From: Amycolatopsis nigrescens CSC17Ta-90
GTDB taxonomy: Bacteria > Actinomycetota > Actinomycetes > Mycobacteriales > Pseudonocardiaceae
Length of the DNA stretch: 64,000 nt
NCBI RefSeq assembly: GCF_000384315.1
Contig: NZ_ARVW01000001.1
Location: 4,464,157 to 4,528,156, forward strand
Reading direction: 5' to 3'
This document shows, piece after piece, positions 32,901 to 40,839 of the stretch. The notes under the pieces were generated by a model, which ran no database searches, had not been told where the DNA came from, and worked only from the letters and a program-made list of their open reading frames with translations. The position numbers and the translations under genes are program-made. Position 1 is the stretch's first letter. Each line of letters starts with the position of its first letter.

Positions 32901-33950
32901 GTGCGCGCGGTCGTCATCCAGGAGTACGGCGTCCTGCCCGAGCTGCGCGAGGTGCCCGACCCCGTACCCACGGCCGCCGGGGTGGTGGTCCGGGTCGAGG
33001 CCACCGGGGTGTGCCGCAGCGACTGGCACTCCTGGCAGGGCCATGACGCCGAGGTGACCCTGCCGCACGTGGCCGGGCACGAGCTGGCCGGCCACGTGCT
33101 CGCCTGCGGGCCGGACGTGCGGCGCTGGCAGCCGGGCGACCGGGTCACCGTGCCGTTCGTCTGCGCCTGCGGGAGCTGTGCCGAGTGCGCGAGCGGCAAC
33201 CAGCAGATCTGCGATCGCCAGTTCCAGCCGGGCGCCACGCACTGGGGCTCGTTCGCCGAACTGGTCGCGCTGGACGCGGCGGACGTCAACCTGGTCCGGC
33301 TGCCGGATTCGCTCGGCTCGGTGGCGGCCGCCGCGCTGGGCTGCCGGTTCGGCACCGCCTACCGCGCGGTGCTGCGCCAAGGCGCGGTGCGGCCGGGGCA
33401 GTGGGTCGCGGTGTACGGCTGCGGTGGCGCCGGGATCTCAGCGGTGCTGCTGGCCGCCGCGGCAGGGGCGCGGGTGGTGGCGGTCGATCTGTCCGCGGGC
33501 GCCCGTGCGCTGGCGACCGAATTCGGCGCGGTGGCCACGATCGACGCCGGTGCGGTGGCCGATCCGGCGGCCGAGGTCCGCGAGCTGACCGGTGGCGGTG
33601 CGCACCTCTCGCTGGACTGCGTCGGACTGCCCGGTACCTGCGCCGCTTCGGTGGCGAGCCTGCGCAAGCGCGGCAGGCACGTCCAGGTCGGGCTGATGCC
33701 GCCGGCGCAGGGGGTGCCGCCGATCCCGATGCACCGGGTGATCAGCCACGAGCTGCAACTGCTCGGCAGCCACGGCGTGCAGGCGCACGAGTACCCGGAG
33801 ATGCTGAGCCTGGTCGAGCACGCCGGGCTGGACCTCGATGCGTTCGTCGGCGAACGGATCTCGCTGGACGAGGTGCCGGCCGCGCTGGCCAGGATGAACG
33901 ATCCGGTGCCGGCGGTGGCCGGGGTGACCGTGGTCGAGATCGGCCGGTGA
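32901..33950 (+). CDS. Zinc-dependent alcohol dehydrogenase
   Basis: A 349-residue MDR-family dehydrogenase. The catalytic zinc ligands are in 'GVCRSDWHSW' (Cys) and 'AGHELAG' (His-Glu). The structural zinc Cys cluster is 'CACGSCAECASGNQQIC' (about 91-107). The nucleotide-binding motif is 'GCGGAGISAVLLA' (about 174-186). GTG at 32901 lies behind GAGGAG. Its stop overlaps the start of the RpiR-family gene by one base. Substrate could be a primary alcohol or polyol; the RpiR partner hints at a sugar-related compound. Confidence 0.92.
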   Translation: MRAVVIQEYGVLPELREVPDPVPTAAGVVVRVEATGVCRSDWHSWQGHDAEVTLPHVAGHELAGHVLACGPDVRRWQPGDRVTVPFVCACGSCAECASGNQQICDRQFQPGATHWGSFAELVALDAADVNLVRLPDSLGSVAAAALGCRFGTAYRAVLRQGAVRPGQWVAVYGCGGAGISAVLLAAAAGARVVAVDLSAGARALATEFGAVATIDAGAVADPAAEVRELTGGGAHLSLDCVGLPGTCAASVASLRKRGRHVQVGLMPPAQGVPPIPMHRVISHELQLLGSHGVQAHEYPEMLSLVEHAGLDLDAFVGERISLDEVPAALARMNDPVPAVAGVTVVEIGR

Positions 33951-34789
33951 TGGCGCCGAGAAGCTATCCCGAACTGGCCGGGTTGCTGCGTGCCCGGCTG
34001 CCGAAGCTGGCCGCCGGGCAGCGCCGGATCGCGGACCTGCTGCTGTCCGATCCGGAGGGCACCGCGTTCCGCAGCATCTCCGCGACCGCGAAACTGGCCG
34101 GGGTGCACGAGTCCTCGCTGGTCCGGTTCGCCGGCTCGCTCGGCCTGTCCGGTTATCCGGCGCTGGTCGAGCTGTGCCGCGCCCAGCTCGCCGAGCAGGC
34201 GCAGTTGCTGCGGCGGTTCGACCAGACCCAGCTGGCCGACGTGGCGGGCCAGGACCAGCGCAACCTCGCCCGCACCTTCGCGATGATCGATCCCGATGGG
34301 TGGCAGCGGGTGGCCGCGCTGCTCGCCGACGCGCCCGCGGTGCACGTGATCGGCCTGCGCAAGTGCTTCTCCGTCGCGTACCTGCTGAGCTACCTGCTGC
34401 ACCTGGTCCGGCCGCGGGTGCGTCAGCTCGCCGCGGCCGGCGGCACCCTTGCCGACGAGCTGCGTGATCTCGGCGAAGGTGACGTGCTGGTGGCGATTTC
34501 CATCCACCGGTACACCGCGGACACCGTGCGCGCGCTCGCCCATGCCCGGCGGCGCGGGCTGCACACGGTGGCACTGACCGACAACGCCGGTTCGCCACTG
34601 GCGGAACATGCCGGGCACACGCTGTACGTGGAGACCGCGGGCGGCACGCTGCTGCGCTCGCTGACCGGGTTCACCGCGCTGGTGCAGGCCATGGCCACCG
34701 AGGTCGCGGTGCACCTCGGCGACGATGGTCGGTCCGAACTGGGCGCCGACGAGCGGTTGCTCGACGAGTTCGGCGTGTACTTCGGCTGA
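33950..34789 (+). CDS. MurR/RpiR family transcriptional regulator
   Basis: A 279-residue regulator with an N-terminal RpiR helix-turn-helix ('FRSISATAKLAGVHESSLVRFAGSLGLSGYPALVEL', about 42-77, in part) and a C-terminal SIS (sugar isomerase) domain (about 125-255) that senses phosphosugars. The SIS features are 'AVHVIGLRKCFSVAYLLSYLL', 'LGEGDVLVAISIHRYTADTV' and 'LHTVALTDNAGSPLAEHAG' (in part). The A of the dehydrogenase stop codon is the A of this ATG. It probably regulates this operon and the divergent aminotransferase through the paired dyads at 32837-32882. The FMN-riboswitch-like leader begins directly after its stop. Confidence 0.9.
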   Translation: MAPRSYPELAGLLRARLPKLAAGQRRIADLLLSDPEGTAFRSISATAKLAGVHESSLVRFAGSLGLSGYPALVELCRAQLAEQAQLLRRFDQTQLADVAGQDQRNLARTFAMIDPDGWQRVAALLADAPAVHVIGLRKCFSVAYLLSYLLHLVRPRVRQLAAAGGTLADELRDLGEGDVLVAISIHRYTADTVRALAHARRRGLHTVALTDNAGSPLAEHAGHTLYVETAGGTLLRSLTGFTALVQAMATEVAVHLGDDGRSELGADERLLDEFGVYFG

Positions 34790-34952
34790 TCTTCGGGGTT
34801 ACCCTGGCGGTGTGGTGCGATTCCACGGTGTGGCCGGATAGCCGGCCGGTTCCGCCGTCGTGGCGGAACGACCCGGTGCGATTCCGGGGCCAAGCGGTGA
34901 CACCCCGCCCCTCGGCCCGCTGTCGCCGGGCCCTCATGGGACAGGCGTCGAA
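34790..34952 (+). ncRNA. FMN riboswitch-like leader (divergent RFN element)
   Basis: The 163-nt leader of the riboflavin fusion gene resembles the FMN (RFN) riboswitch. It opens with CTTCGGGG as in the consensus 5' strand. Two hairpins contain the identical GGTGCGATTCC, as in the RFN GGUGnnAUUCC loops: 34812-34826 (GTGG/CCAC stem) and 34872-34888 (CCCGG/CCGGG stem). The second is followed by GGCCAAGCGGTGACA, close to the consensus GGCCGACGGTGACA. The 3' part CCCTCATGGGACAGGCG matches the closing GGATGGGAGAGGACG region. Parts between the hairpins differ from the consensus, so it may be a variant or decaying switch. The upstream RpiR gene stop at 34789 abuts it. Confidence 0.6.
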
Positions 34953-34972
34953 AGCGTGAGGGTGGAAAAATC

Positions 34973-36196
34973 GTGTTCACCGGACGTATTGCGGAAATCG
35001 GTGCGGTCGAGTCCTTCGACGAAGAAGTGGTGCGGATCTACGCGGCCAAGGTCGCCGCGGTGGTCGGTGACGGCGGCGCGGTGGGGGTGAACGGGGTCCG
35101 GCTGACCGCGCGGCCGGTCGGCGACGGGCTGCTGGAGGCGACGGTGACCGCGGAAACGCGGCGTCGTTCCACCTTCGACGCGCTGGCCGTTGGTGATCGG
35201 GTGAACGTGGAGGCGCCGCTGGTCGTCGGGGAGCCGCTGGACGGTCACCTGGTCCAGGGTTATGTGGACGCGGTCGGCAAGGTGGCCAGGGTGGACGAGG
35301 AGCCGGGCGGCTGCCGCCGGGTGTGGATCCGGCCGCCGGCGCGGGTGCTGGACGGACTGGTGGCCAAGGGGCCGGTCGCGCTGGACGGGGTCAGCGTGAC
35401 CGTCGCCGAAGTGCTGCGGGACCGATTTTCCGTGGTGCTGCTGCCGATCACCCTGAGTTCGTCTACTTTGGACAGGCTGCGGCCCGGTACGAGGGTGAAC
35501 CTGGAGCTGGATCTGGTGGCGCGCTTGGTGGCGCGGCACCCCGACGGCGCGGCCGACGGCCTGGACCGGGTGGTTGCCGGGCTGCCGTGGGCCGGCGCGC
35601 TCAGTGGCAGTGCGGGCGTGCAGAAGGTGGTGCGCACCCTCGCCGCCGGTGGCGGGGTGCTGGTCTGGGACCCGGAGACCGAGGGCGAGGGCGACGTGAT
35701 CTTCGCCGGGGCCAGGATCCGGCCAGAGGCGTTCACCTTCCTGCTGACCAGGGTGTACGGGCATCCGGCCGTGCCCTGCTCGGCGGAAGTGCTGCGGCGA
35801 CTGGAGATTCCGCCCGCGCCGGGTCAGGGTGACCGGCAGGGCACCGCGTTCCACGCCCCGGTGGACCTGGCCGCGGCCACCGGTACCGGGGTTTCCTCGG
35901 CCGAGCGCGCGGCCACCGTGCGCAAGCTCGCGGACCCGTCGGCCCGGCCGTCGGATTTCATCGGGCCAGGGCACGTCTCGCCGATCAGCGCCAGGCCGGG
36001 CTTGCTCGCCGAGCGGATGGGGCACACCGAGGCGACTGTCGCGCTGTGCGAAGCAGCCGGGTTGCCGCCGGTCGGGGTGTGCAGCGAGGTGATGAACGCC
36101 GACGGCACCATGGCGGGCGCGGCCGATCTGGAGATCGCGGCGCTGCGGTGGGGAATGCCGCTGGTCGACATCGCGGACCTTCGCAGTTGGCTCTGA
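34973..36196 (+). CDS. Riboflavin synthase-like / DHBP synthase-like fusion protein
   Basis: A 407-residue fusion. Residues 1-190 are two lumazine-binding repeats of riboflavin synthase (MFTGRIAEIG; 'DGHLVQGYVDAVGKV'; 'ALDGVSVTV'; 'RVNLELDLVARLVAR'). Residues 205-407 are a RibB-type 3,4-dihydroxy-2-butanone-4-phosphate synthase ('TGVSSAERAATV', 'PGHVSP', 'GHTEATVALCEAAG', 'SEVMNADGTM'). Several active-site positions are changed. In the synthase half the usual Cys of H-N-G-C-C-L-T-V is Arg43 and the second His of G-H-x-x-x-G-H is Tyr97. In the RibB half the RENEGD motif reads TEGEGD (236-241). It may be a flavin/lumazine-binding paralogue or an enzyme for a flavin analogue. GTG 34973 start, GGTGG upstream. 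Confidence 0.85.
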   Translation: MFTGRIAEIGAVESFDEEVVRIYAAKVAAVVGDGGAVGVNGVRLTARPVGDGLLEATVTAETRRRSTFDALAVGDRVNVEAPLVVGEPLDGHLVQGYVDAVGKVARVDEEPGGCRRVWIRPPARVLDGLVAKGPVALDGVSVTVAEVLRDRFSVVLLPITLSSSTLDRLRPGTRVNLELDLVARLVARHPDGAADGLDRVVAGLPWAGALSGSAGVQKVVRTLAAGGGVLVWDPETEGEGDVIFAGARIRPEAFTFLLTRVYGHPAVPCSAEVLRRLEIPPAPGQGDRQGTAFHAPVDLAAATGTGVSSAERAATVRKLADPSARPSDFIGPGHVSPISARPGLLAERMGHTEATVALCEAAGLPPVGVCSEVMNADGTMAGAADLEIAALRWGMPLVDIADLRSWL

Positions 36197-36240
36197 AGGT
36201 TGAGTGTGGGACTCGGAGGGGGTGGGTGTGGGACTCGCGG

Positions 36241-37296
36241 TTAGGGGATGATGCGGCGTTTGCGGAGGTCGTCGAAGATGTGGTGGAACATGGACTCGGT
36301 CTCGACGTACTCGTGGAAGCCGGCGCGCCGGGCTTTCGAGCCGTCCGCGATCATGTCGTAGTCCCAGGAGAACACGCCGTCACCGAAGGCCCAGGACGAC
36401 ACTTCGCGGTAGGAATTCGGTTCCAGGCCGTACTTTTCGACCATCGACCGCCACAGGGGTTCCTTGTCGGCCATCACCACTTCCAGCGACATCGGCAGCG
36501 GCGGCGCCACCTCCAGGTCGAAGTAGCGGGCGATCTTCGGCCACATTTCGCTCCAGCGGAACAGGTCGCCGTTGTTGATGTTGAACGCCTGGTTCGCCGC
36601 GGCGGGATCGGTGCCGGCCCAAACGGCCGCCTTGGCCAGCAGGCCGGCGTCGGTCATCTCCAGCAGGGAGTCGTATGCGGCGGGTTTGCCGGGAAAACGC
36701 AGCGGCAGGCCGAGCTCCTTGGAAATGGTGGCATACACCGCGATCGCCATGCCAAGGTTCATCGGGTTGCCCAGCGCGAAACCGCCGACCACCGACGGCC
36801 GCAGCGCGGACCAGGTCCACGCCTTGCCCAACTGGCGCCGCTCCAGGAACTCCTGCTGGTCCACATTGAACTCCGGCGGCATGTGCGCCGCGTCGTCCTC
36901 CCTGGCCGGCGTCTTGAACGGGCCGAGGTGCGCGCCGTAGACCTTGTAGCCCTGCATCAGGTTCACGTGCCGCAGGCCCGGTGCGACCGGCTCGATCGCG
37001 TCCACCACGTTGACCAGCATGGCCAGGTTCGGCGGCACCAGCTCGGCCCAGCTCGGCCGCTCCTGGTAGGCCGCGTAGAAAACATGCGTGACGTCGGTGA
37101 GACCAGCCAGCTTCGCCCGGGTGTCGGCCGCGTCGAGCAGATCGACCGAGACGTACCGCAGCCGCTCGCCGTCCTCGCCGCCGCGCCGGGAGAGCCCGAC
37201 GACCTGCCAGTCCCCGAGGCCGACCAGGTGGTCGATCAGGTTGCGGCCGATGATCCCGTTGGCGCCCACCACGAGGGCGACCTTCCGCGTACTCAT
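36241..37296 (-). CDS. PRISE-like NAD(P)-dependent reductase (SDR superfamily)
   Basis: A 351-residue Rossmann-fold enzyme. The cofactor motif 'VALVVGANGIIGRNLIDHL' (about 6-24) includes G-x-x-G-x-x-G. The later blocks ('VTHVFYAAYQERPSW', 'LRHVNLMQGYKVYGAHLG', 'WTWSALRPSVVGGF', 'FNINNGDLFRWSEMWPKIA') match the progesterone 5-beta-reductase/iridoid synthase-like (PRISE) family, which reduces activated enones. Active-site Lys and Tyr of PRISE enzymes fall in 'MQGYKVYG'. ATG 37296 is preferred over an upstream frame. It is divergent from a LysR gene and so likely its target. Confidence 0.88.
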   Translation of the reverse strand: MSTRKVALVVGANGIIGRNLIDHLVGLGDWQVVGLSRRGGEDGERLRYVSVDLLDAADTRAKLAGLTDVTHVFYAAYQERPSWAELVPPNLAMLVNVVDAIEPVAPGLRHVNLMQGYKVYGAHLGPFKTPAREDDAAHMPPEFNVDQQEFLERRQLGKAWTWSALRPSVVGGFALGNPMNLGMAIAVYATISKELGLPLRFPGKPAAYDSLLEMTDAGLLAKAAVWAGTDPAAANQAFNINNGDLFRWSEMWPKIARYFDLEVAPPLPMSLEVVMADKEPLWRSMVEKYGLEPNSYREVSSWAFGDGVFSWDYDMIADGSKARRAGFHEYVETESMFHHIFDDLRKRRIIP

Positions 37297-37367
37297 GCCG
37301 ACGACTTTGCCGCCGGCCGAGAGATAAGTCCAAGTCTTGTTTCGACTGGTTGCCATAAGATTTGCTC

Positions 37368-38246
37368 ATGACGACCTTGCGGCAGCTGGAGTACCTGGTC
37401 ACTGTGGTGGACGAGGGCTCCTTCACCCGCGCGGCCGAGCAGCTGCACGTCACGCAGCCCGCCCTTTCGCACCAGGTGCGTGCCTTGGAGCGGGCGGTGG
37501 GCGGGCCGCTGCTGGAACGGCTGCCGCGTTCGGTCCGGCTAACCCCGATGGGCAGGGCGATGCTGCCGCACGCACGCGCCGCGCTGGCCGACGCCGAACG
37601 CGCCGGGGTCGCCGCCAGGCAGGCGTCCGGGCTGGCCGCCGGCGAACTGAGCATCGCCACCGTCTACTCGGTGACCCTCGGCGTGCTGCCGCCCGCACTG
37701 CGCGCGTGGCGGCGATCGCATCCGGGTGTCCACATCAGACTGTTCGAGCACCGGCACGCGGACGAGCTGCGGGCCGCGATGACCGCCGGGCAGGCGGATC
37801 TCGCGGTCGGGCCGGAGCCTGCCGACTGGGACGGAGCGGCGAGGACGCTCGGTGTGGAGGAGTTCGCCGTGCTGCTGCCCGCCGGTGACCGGTCCGCCGG
37901 CCGCGGGCCGCGCCTGGATCTCGCCGTGCTCGCCGACCGCGAGTGGGTGCACTACGCACCGGGCAACGGCCTCGCCGACGTGCTGGAGCAGGCCTGCGCG
38001 GCCGCCGGTTTCCAGCCGGCGGCCGCGATCCGGACCGAGCAGACCGCCGCCGCGCCGGTGCTCGCGTCGGCCGGGCTCGGGCCGGCGCTGGTGCCGGCGA
38101 ACGTGATTCCGCCGCGGTTCGACGGCGAGGTGCGCTGGCCGGACCCGCCGGTCCGGCGCGGCCTGGCCGCCTACACCCGCGGCACGCCGGATCCGCTCAC
38201 CGCGGCCTTCGTCGAACTGCTGGCGGAAAAAGCCAGCCTGGACTAA
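37368..38246 (+). CDS. LysR family transcriptional regulator
   Basis: A 292-residue regulator. The N-terminal helix-turn-helix reads 'LRQLEYLVTVVDEGSFTRAAEQLHVTQPALSHQVRALE' (about 4-41, in part). The C-terminal periplasmic-binding-like effector domain runs from about 90 to 290. ATG at 37368. It is divergent from the PRISE-like reductase, 71 bp apart, the usual arrangement for a LysR regulator and its target. Its inducer is probably the reductase substrate; no sequence evidence names it. Confidence 0.93.
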   Translation: MTTLRQLEYLVTVVDEGSFTRAAEQLHVTQPALSHQVRALERAVGGPLLERLPRSVRLTPMGRAMLPHARAALADAERAGVAARQASGLAAGELSIATVYSVTLGVLPPALRAWRRSHPGVHIRLFEHRHADELRAAMTAGQADLAVGPEPADWDGAARTLGVEEFAVLLPAGDRSAGRGPRLDLAVLADREWVHYAPGNGLADVLEQACAAAGFQPAAAIRTEQTAAAPVLASAGLGPALVPANVIPPRFDGEVRWPDPPVRRGLAAYTRGTPDPLTAAFVELLAEKASLD

Positions 38247-38274
38247 TTGTCCAGACTGGACATAGTATCCAGGA

Positions 38275-38889
38275 ATGGCGGAGATCTGGGCCCCGATCGG
38301 CGCGGCCATCGCGCGGCTGCTCGGGCCGCAGGCGGAGGTCGTGGTGCACGACCCGGTGACCGACCGCGTGCTGGCCATCTGGAACCCGATGTCCCGGCGC
38401 GGCCCCGGCGACCCGTCGCTGCTCGGCGAGCTGGACACGATGACGCCCGACGAATCCGGGGTCTACGGCCCGTACCAGAAGCTGCTGCCCGACGGGCGGC
38501 GGCTGTCCTCGGTCAGCGCGGTGGTCTCCGACGACGAGGGCAGTCCGATCTTCGTGCTCTGCGTCAACCTGGACCGCACCCCGTTCGAGCAGGCCGCCGA
38601 GCTGCTGTCCGCGTTCGCCGCGCCGGTGACCGAACGGCCGAAGGTGCTGTTCGAGCACGACTGGACCGAGCGGATCAACCAGGTGGTCGGCGGATACGTC
38701 CGCGAACACGGCCGCCAGGCCGGGCAGCTCACCAGGGAGGACCGGCTGAGCGTGCTGGCCGAGCTGGACCGGCTCGGCGTGTTCGACGTCCGCCGCGCGG
38801 CCCCGCTCGTCGCGCGGGCGCTGCGGATCTCCCGTTCCGGCTTGTACGCCCTGCTCGCCGAACTTCGTGACCAGAGGAGTGACCGATGA
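38275..38889 (+). CDS. YheO/DauR-type PAS-HTH transcriptional regulator
   Basis: A 204-residue regulator with an N-terminal YheO-like PAS domain (about 1-115: 'VVVHDPVTDRVLAIWNP', 'SSVSAVVSDDEGSPIFVLCVNLD', in part) and a C-terminal helix-turn-helix (about 155-200: 'AAPLVARALRISRSGLYALLAEL'). Homologues such as DauR control D-amino acid metabolism. The gene overlaps the following PLP-dependent aminotransferase by four bases, so it may regulate amino acid turnover. It starts 28 bp after the LysR gene stop, on the same strand. Confidence 0.87.
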   Translation: MAEIWAPIGAAIARLLGPQAEVVVHDPVTDRVLAIWNPMSRRGPGDPSLLGELDTMTPDESGVYGPYQKLLPDGRRLSSVSAVVSDDEGSPIFVLCVNLDRTPFEQAAELLSAFAAPVTERPKVLFEHDWTERINQVVGGYVREHGRQAGQLTREDRLSVLAELDRLGVFDVRRAAPLVARALRISRSGLYALLAELRDQRSDR

Positions 38890-40034
38890 CCGTGCTGCCG
38901 GGGTTCAAGGTGGAGGAGTACTTCGCCCGCTGGGAGTTCGTCGCCCGCCACCACCTGACCGCTTCCGACGCGCAGAGCATGGGATTGGCCGAACTGCTCG
39001 AACTGGCCGAGCCCGAGGACCGCCGCCGCTGGGACGAACTGGAGCTCGGCTACACCGAGACGACGGGTGATCCCGCGCTGCGCGAGGCGATCGCGGACAC
39101 CTACGACGTGGCCGGCGCCGGTGACGTGATCTGCTTCGCCGGCGCGGAAGAGGGGTTGTACCTGGCCATGCGGGTGCTGCTCGGGCCTTCGGACCACGCG
39201 GTGGTGCTCACCCCGAACTACCAGTCGGCGGAGACCGTGCCGCTGTCGCTGTGCGAGGTCACCGGGGTGGCGCTGGACCCGGCCGCGGACTGGGCGTTGG
39301 ACCTGGACGCGGTGCTCGCCGCGCTGCGCCCGAACACCCGGCTGGTGTCGATCAACTTTCCCAACAACCCCACCGGAAAGGTGATCGAGGAGGGCCAGCT
39401 CCGGCGGCTGGTGGAGATCTGCGACGAGCGCGGCATCCACCTGTTCAGCGACGAGGTGCACCGCGGCCTCGAACGCGATCCCGCGCGCACCCTGCCGCAG
39501 GCCGCGGACCTTTCCCGGCGGGCGCTTTCGCTGAACGTGATGTCCAAGTCGCTCGGCCTGCCCGGTCTGCGCGTGGGCTGGATCGCCTGCCGCGACCCGG
39601 AACTGGTGGCCAGGCTGGAACGGGCCAAGCACTACACCACCATCTGCAACTCGGCGCCGAGCGAGTTGCTGGCGTTGATCGCGCTCAAGGCACGCGCGTC
39701 GATCCTGCGTCGCAACCGCGGCATCATCGACGCCAACCTGCCGCTGTTCGGCGAGTTCTTCGCCGGTTTCCCGGAGCTGTTCGAGTGGTCCGTGCCCGAC
39801 GGCAGCTGCGTGGCCTATCCGCGTTATCTCGGCGAAGACGGGGTGGAGGCGTTCTGCACGGCACTGGTCGAGCAGGCCGGAGTGCTGTTGCTGCCGGCCA
39901 GCAAGTTCTGCTCCGCGCTCACGACGACACCGGCGGACCGGTTCCGGATCGGCTTCGGCCGCCGCGACCCTTCGCCGGCGCTGGAGGCGTTCGCCGGCTG
40001 GTTGCGTCGTTCAGAACGCCGCTCAGATCTTTGA
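38886..40034 (+). CDS. Class I/II aminotransferase-fold enzyme (capreomycidine synthase-like)
   Basis: A 382-residue fold-type I PLP enzyme. 'INFPNNPTGKV' (Asn-Pro-x-Gly), 'HLFSDEVHRGL' (Asp; the usual Tyr is His) and 'NVMSKSLGLPGLRVGWIA' (Schiff-base Lys) define the active site. Its opening 'FKVEEYFARWEFVARHHLTASD' resembles proteins annotated as capreomycidine synthase (VioD-like), which cyclise a hydroxyarginine; other roles such as deamination or beta-elimination are also possible. It overlaps the DauR-type regulator by ATGA, and its last codons overlap the convergent 121-residue gene. Confidence 0.85.
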   Translation: MTVLPGFKVEEYFARWEFVARHHLTASDAQSMGLAELLELAEPEDRRRWDELELGYTETTGDPALREAIADTYDVAGAGDVICFAGAEEGLYLAMRVLLGPSDHAVVLTPNYQSAETVPLSLCEVTGVALDPAADWALDLDAVLAALRPNTRLVSINFPNNPTGKVIEEGQLRRLVEICDERGIHLFSDEVHRGLERDPARTLPQAADLSRRALSLNVMSKSLGLPGLRVGWIACRDPELVARLERAKHYTTICNSAPSELLALIALKARASILRRNRGIIDANLPLFGEFFAGFPELFEWSVPDGSCVAYPRYLGEDGVEAFCTALVEQAGVLLLPASKFCSALTTTPADRFRIGFGRRDPSPALEAFAGWLRRSERRSDL

Positions 40035-40388
40035 GCCGAGCCGCCGCACCAGCCGGTCCCGCTCGGCCCACACGTCGACCTGCAGCCGGCGCAGCCGCAA
40101 CTCGGCCTGCCGCCGCACCTCCACCGCGAACAGCGGCTGGTACCACGGCAGCAGCACCCACAGCTCCACGCTCAGCTCCAGCCTGCCCAGCTCGTGCAGG
40201 CGCGACAGCACCGGTTCCGGCTCACTGGCCAGCACGACCCGGCGCGCCGCCTCGACCGCGCCGTGCTCGGCGAGCATGCCGCGGAACAGGGTGGCGTGCT
40301 GGCCCAGCCTGCCGAGCTCGAGGATGGCCCGGCGCATGTCGTCGCTGAACCGCTTGCCGAGCTCGACGAGCTCCTTCGGTTCGGCCAT
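40023..40388 (-). CDS. Hypothetical protein, 121 residues
   Basis: A Leu/Arg/Glu-rich, probably all-helical cytosolic protein of 121 residues, starting ATG 40388. It opens 'MAEPKELVELGKRFSDDMRRAILELG', a long amphipathic helix (shown in part), and ends in Arg-rich helices. There is no signal peptide or known motif. I do not recognise a family. It overlaps the convergent aminotransferase gene by 12 bp. Confidence 0.65.
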   Translation of the reverse strand: MAEPKELVELGKRFSDDMRRAILELGRLGQHATLFRGMLAEHGAVEAARRVVLASEPEPVLSRLHELGRLELSVELWVLLPWYQPLFAVEVRRQAELRLRRLQVDVWAERDRLVRRLGSKI

Positions 40389-40566
40389 GCCTCCCCCTTC
40401 CTCGGTACCGGCCCCAGTTCACCGCAAGGGTCGGTTACAGGTCGATACCGGCGGGGGTGTCGTTACAACACGTTGACGGTAGGAGGCCGGCGCCGCCGGA
40501 AGGGTGCAGCGGATCCGGCCATCCGGCAGGCGAACGGAACGGGCGCCGCGGCCTAGCCTGGTCGCC

Positions 40567-40818
40567 ATGAAAAGAATCCTGGTCGCGGTGCTCGGCGCGG
40601 CCGCCCTGCTCGGTGTCTCCGCCCCGGCTTCCGCGAGCACGCTGGAGGAGCGGAAGTTCACCGGATACGGCACCAGCAAGGTCGGTCTCGCCCTGTACTT
40701 CGCCCGCCTGGACGCCAGGGGACAGGCGGACCGGGCCGGGTTCCCCGACTGCGAGGAGTACTTCAAGTTCGAGGTCTCCCCCTACGACGCGACGGTCTTC
40801 TGGCGCTGCACCCGTTGA
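40567..40818 (+). CDS. Small secreted protein with one disulfide pair
   Basis: An 83-residue product. Residues 1-24 are a clear Sec signal peptide (MKRILVAVLGAAALLGVS, then A-x-A cleavage near A22-S-A). The mature ~59 residues contain just two Cys ('FPDCEEYF' and 'FWRCTR'), likely one disulfide. The ATG at 40567 is followed by typical signal-peptide codons; the upstream Shine-Dalgarno is weak (GGTCGCC). Function unknown; no repeat or toxin motif seen. It stands alone between a helical hypothetical and an MBL hydrolase gene. Confidence 0.75.
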   Translation: MKRILVAVLGAAALLGVSAPASASTLEERKFTGYGTSKVGLALYFARLDARGQADRAGFPDCEEYFKFEVSPYDATVFWRCTR

Positions 40819-40839
40819 CGGGCATGGCACCGTGGCGGG

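Noticed and set aside
34790..34952. Cobalamin riboswitch as the identity of the leader
   Set aside because: The hairpin ACCCGGTGCGATTCCGGGG resembles the cobalamin core, but the 3' closing region fits RFN and the downstream gene is riboflavin-related.
36200..36235. Direct repeat GTGTGGGACTCG after the riboflavin fusion gene
   Set aside because: Two short copies with a GAGT/ACTC mini-stem are too little to call a terminator or mobile repeat.
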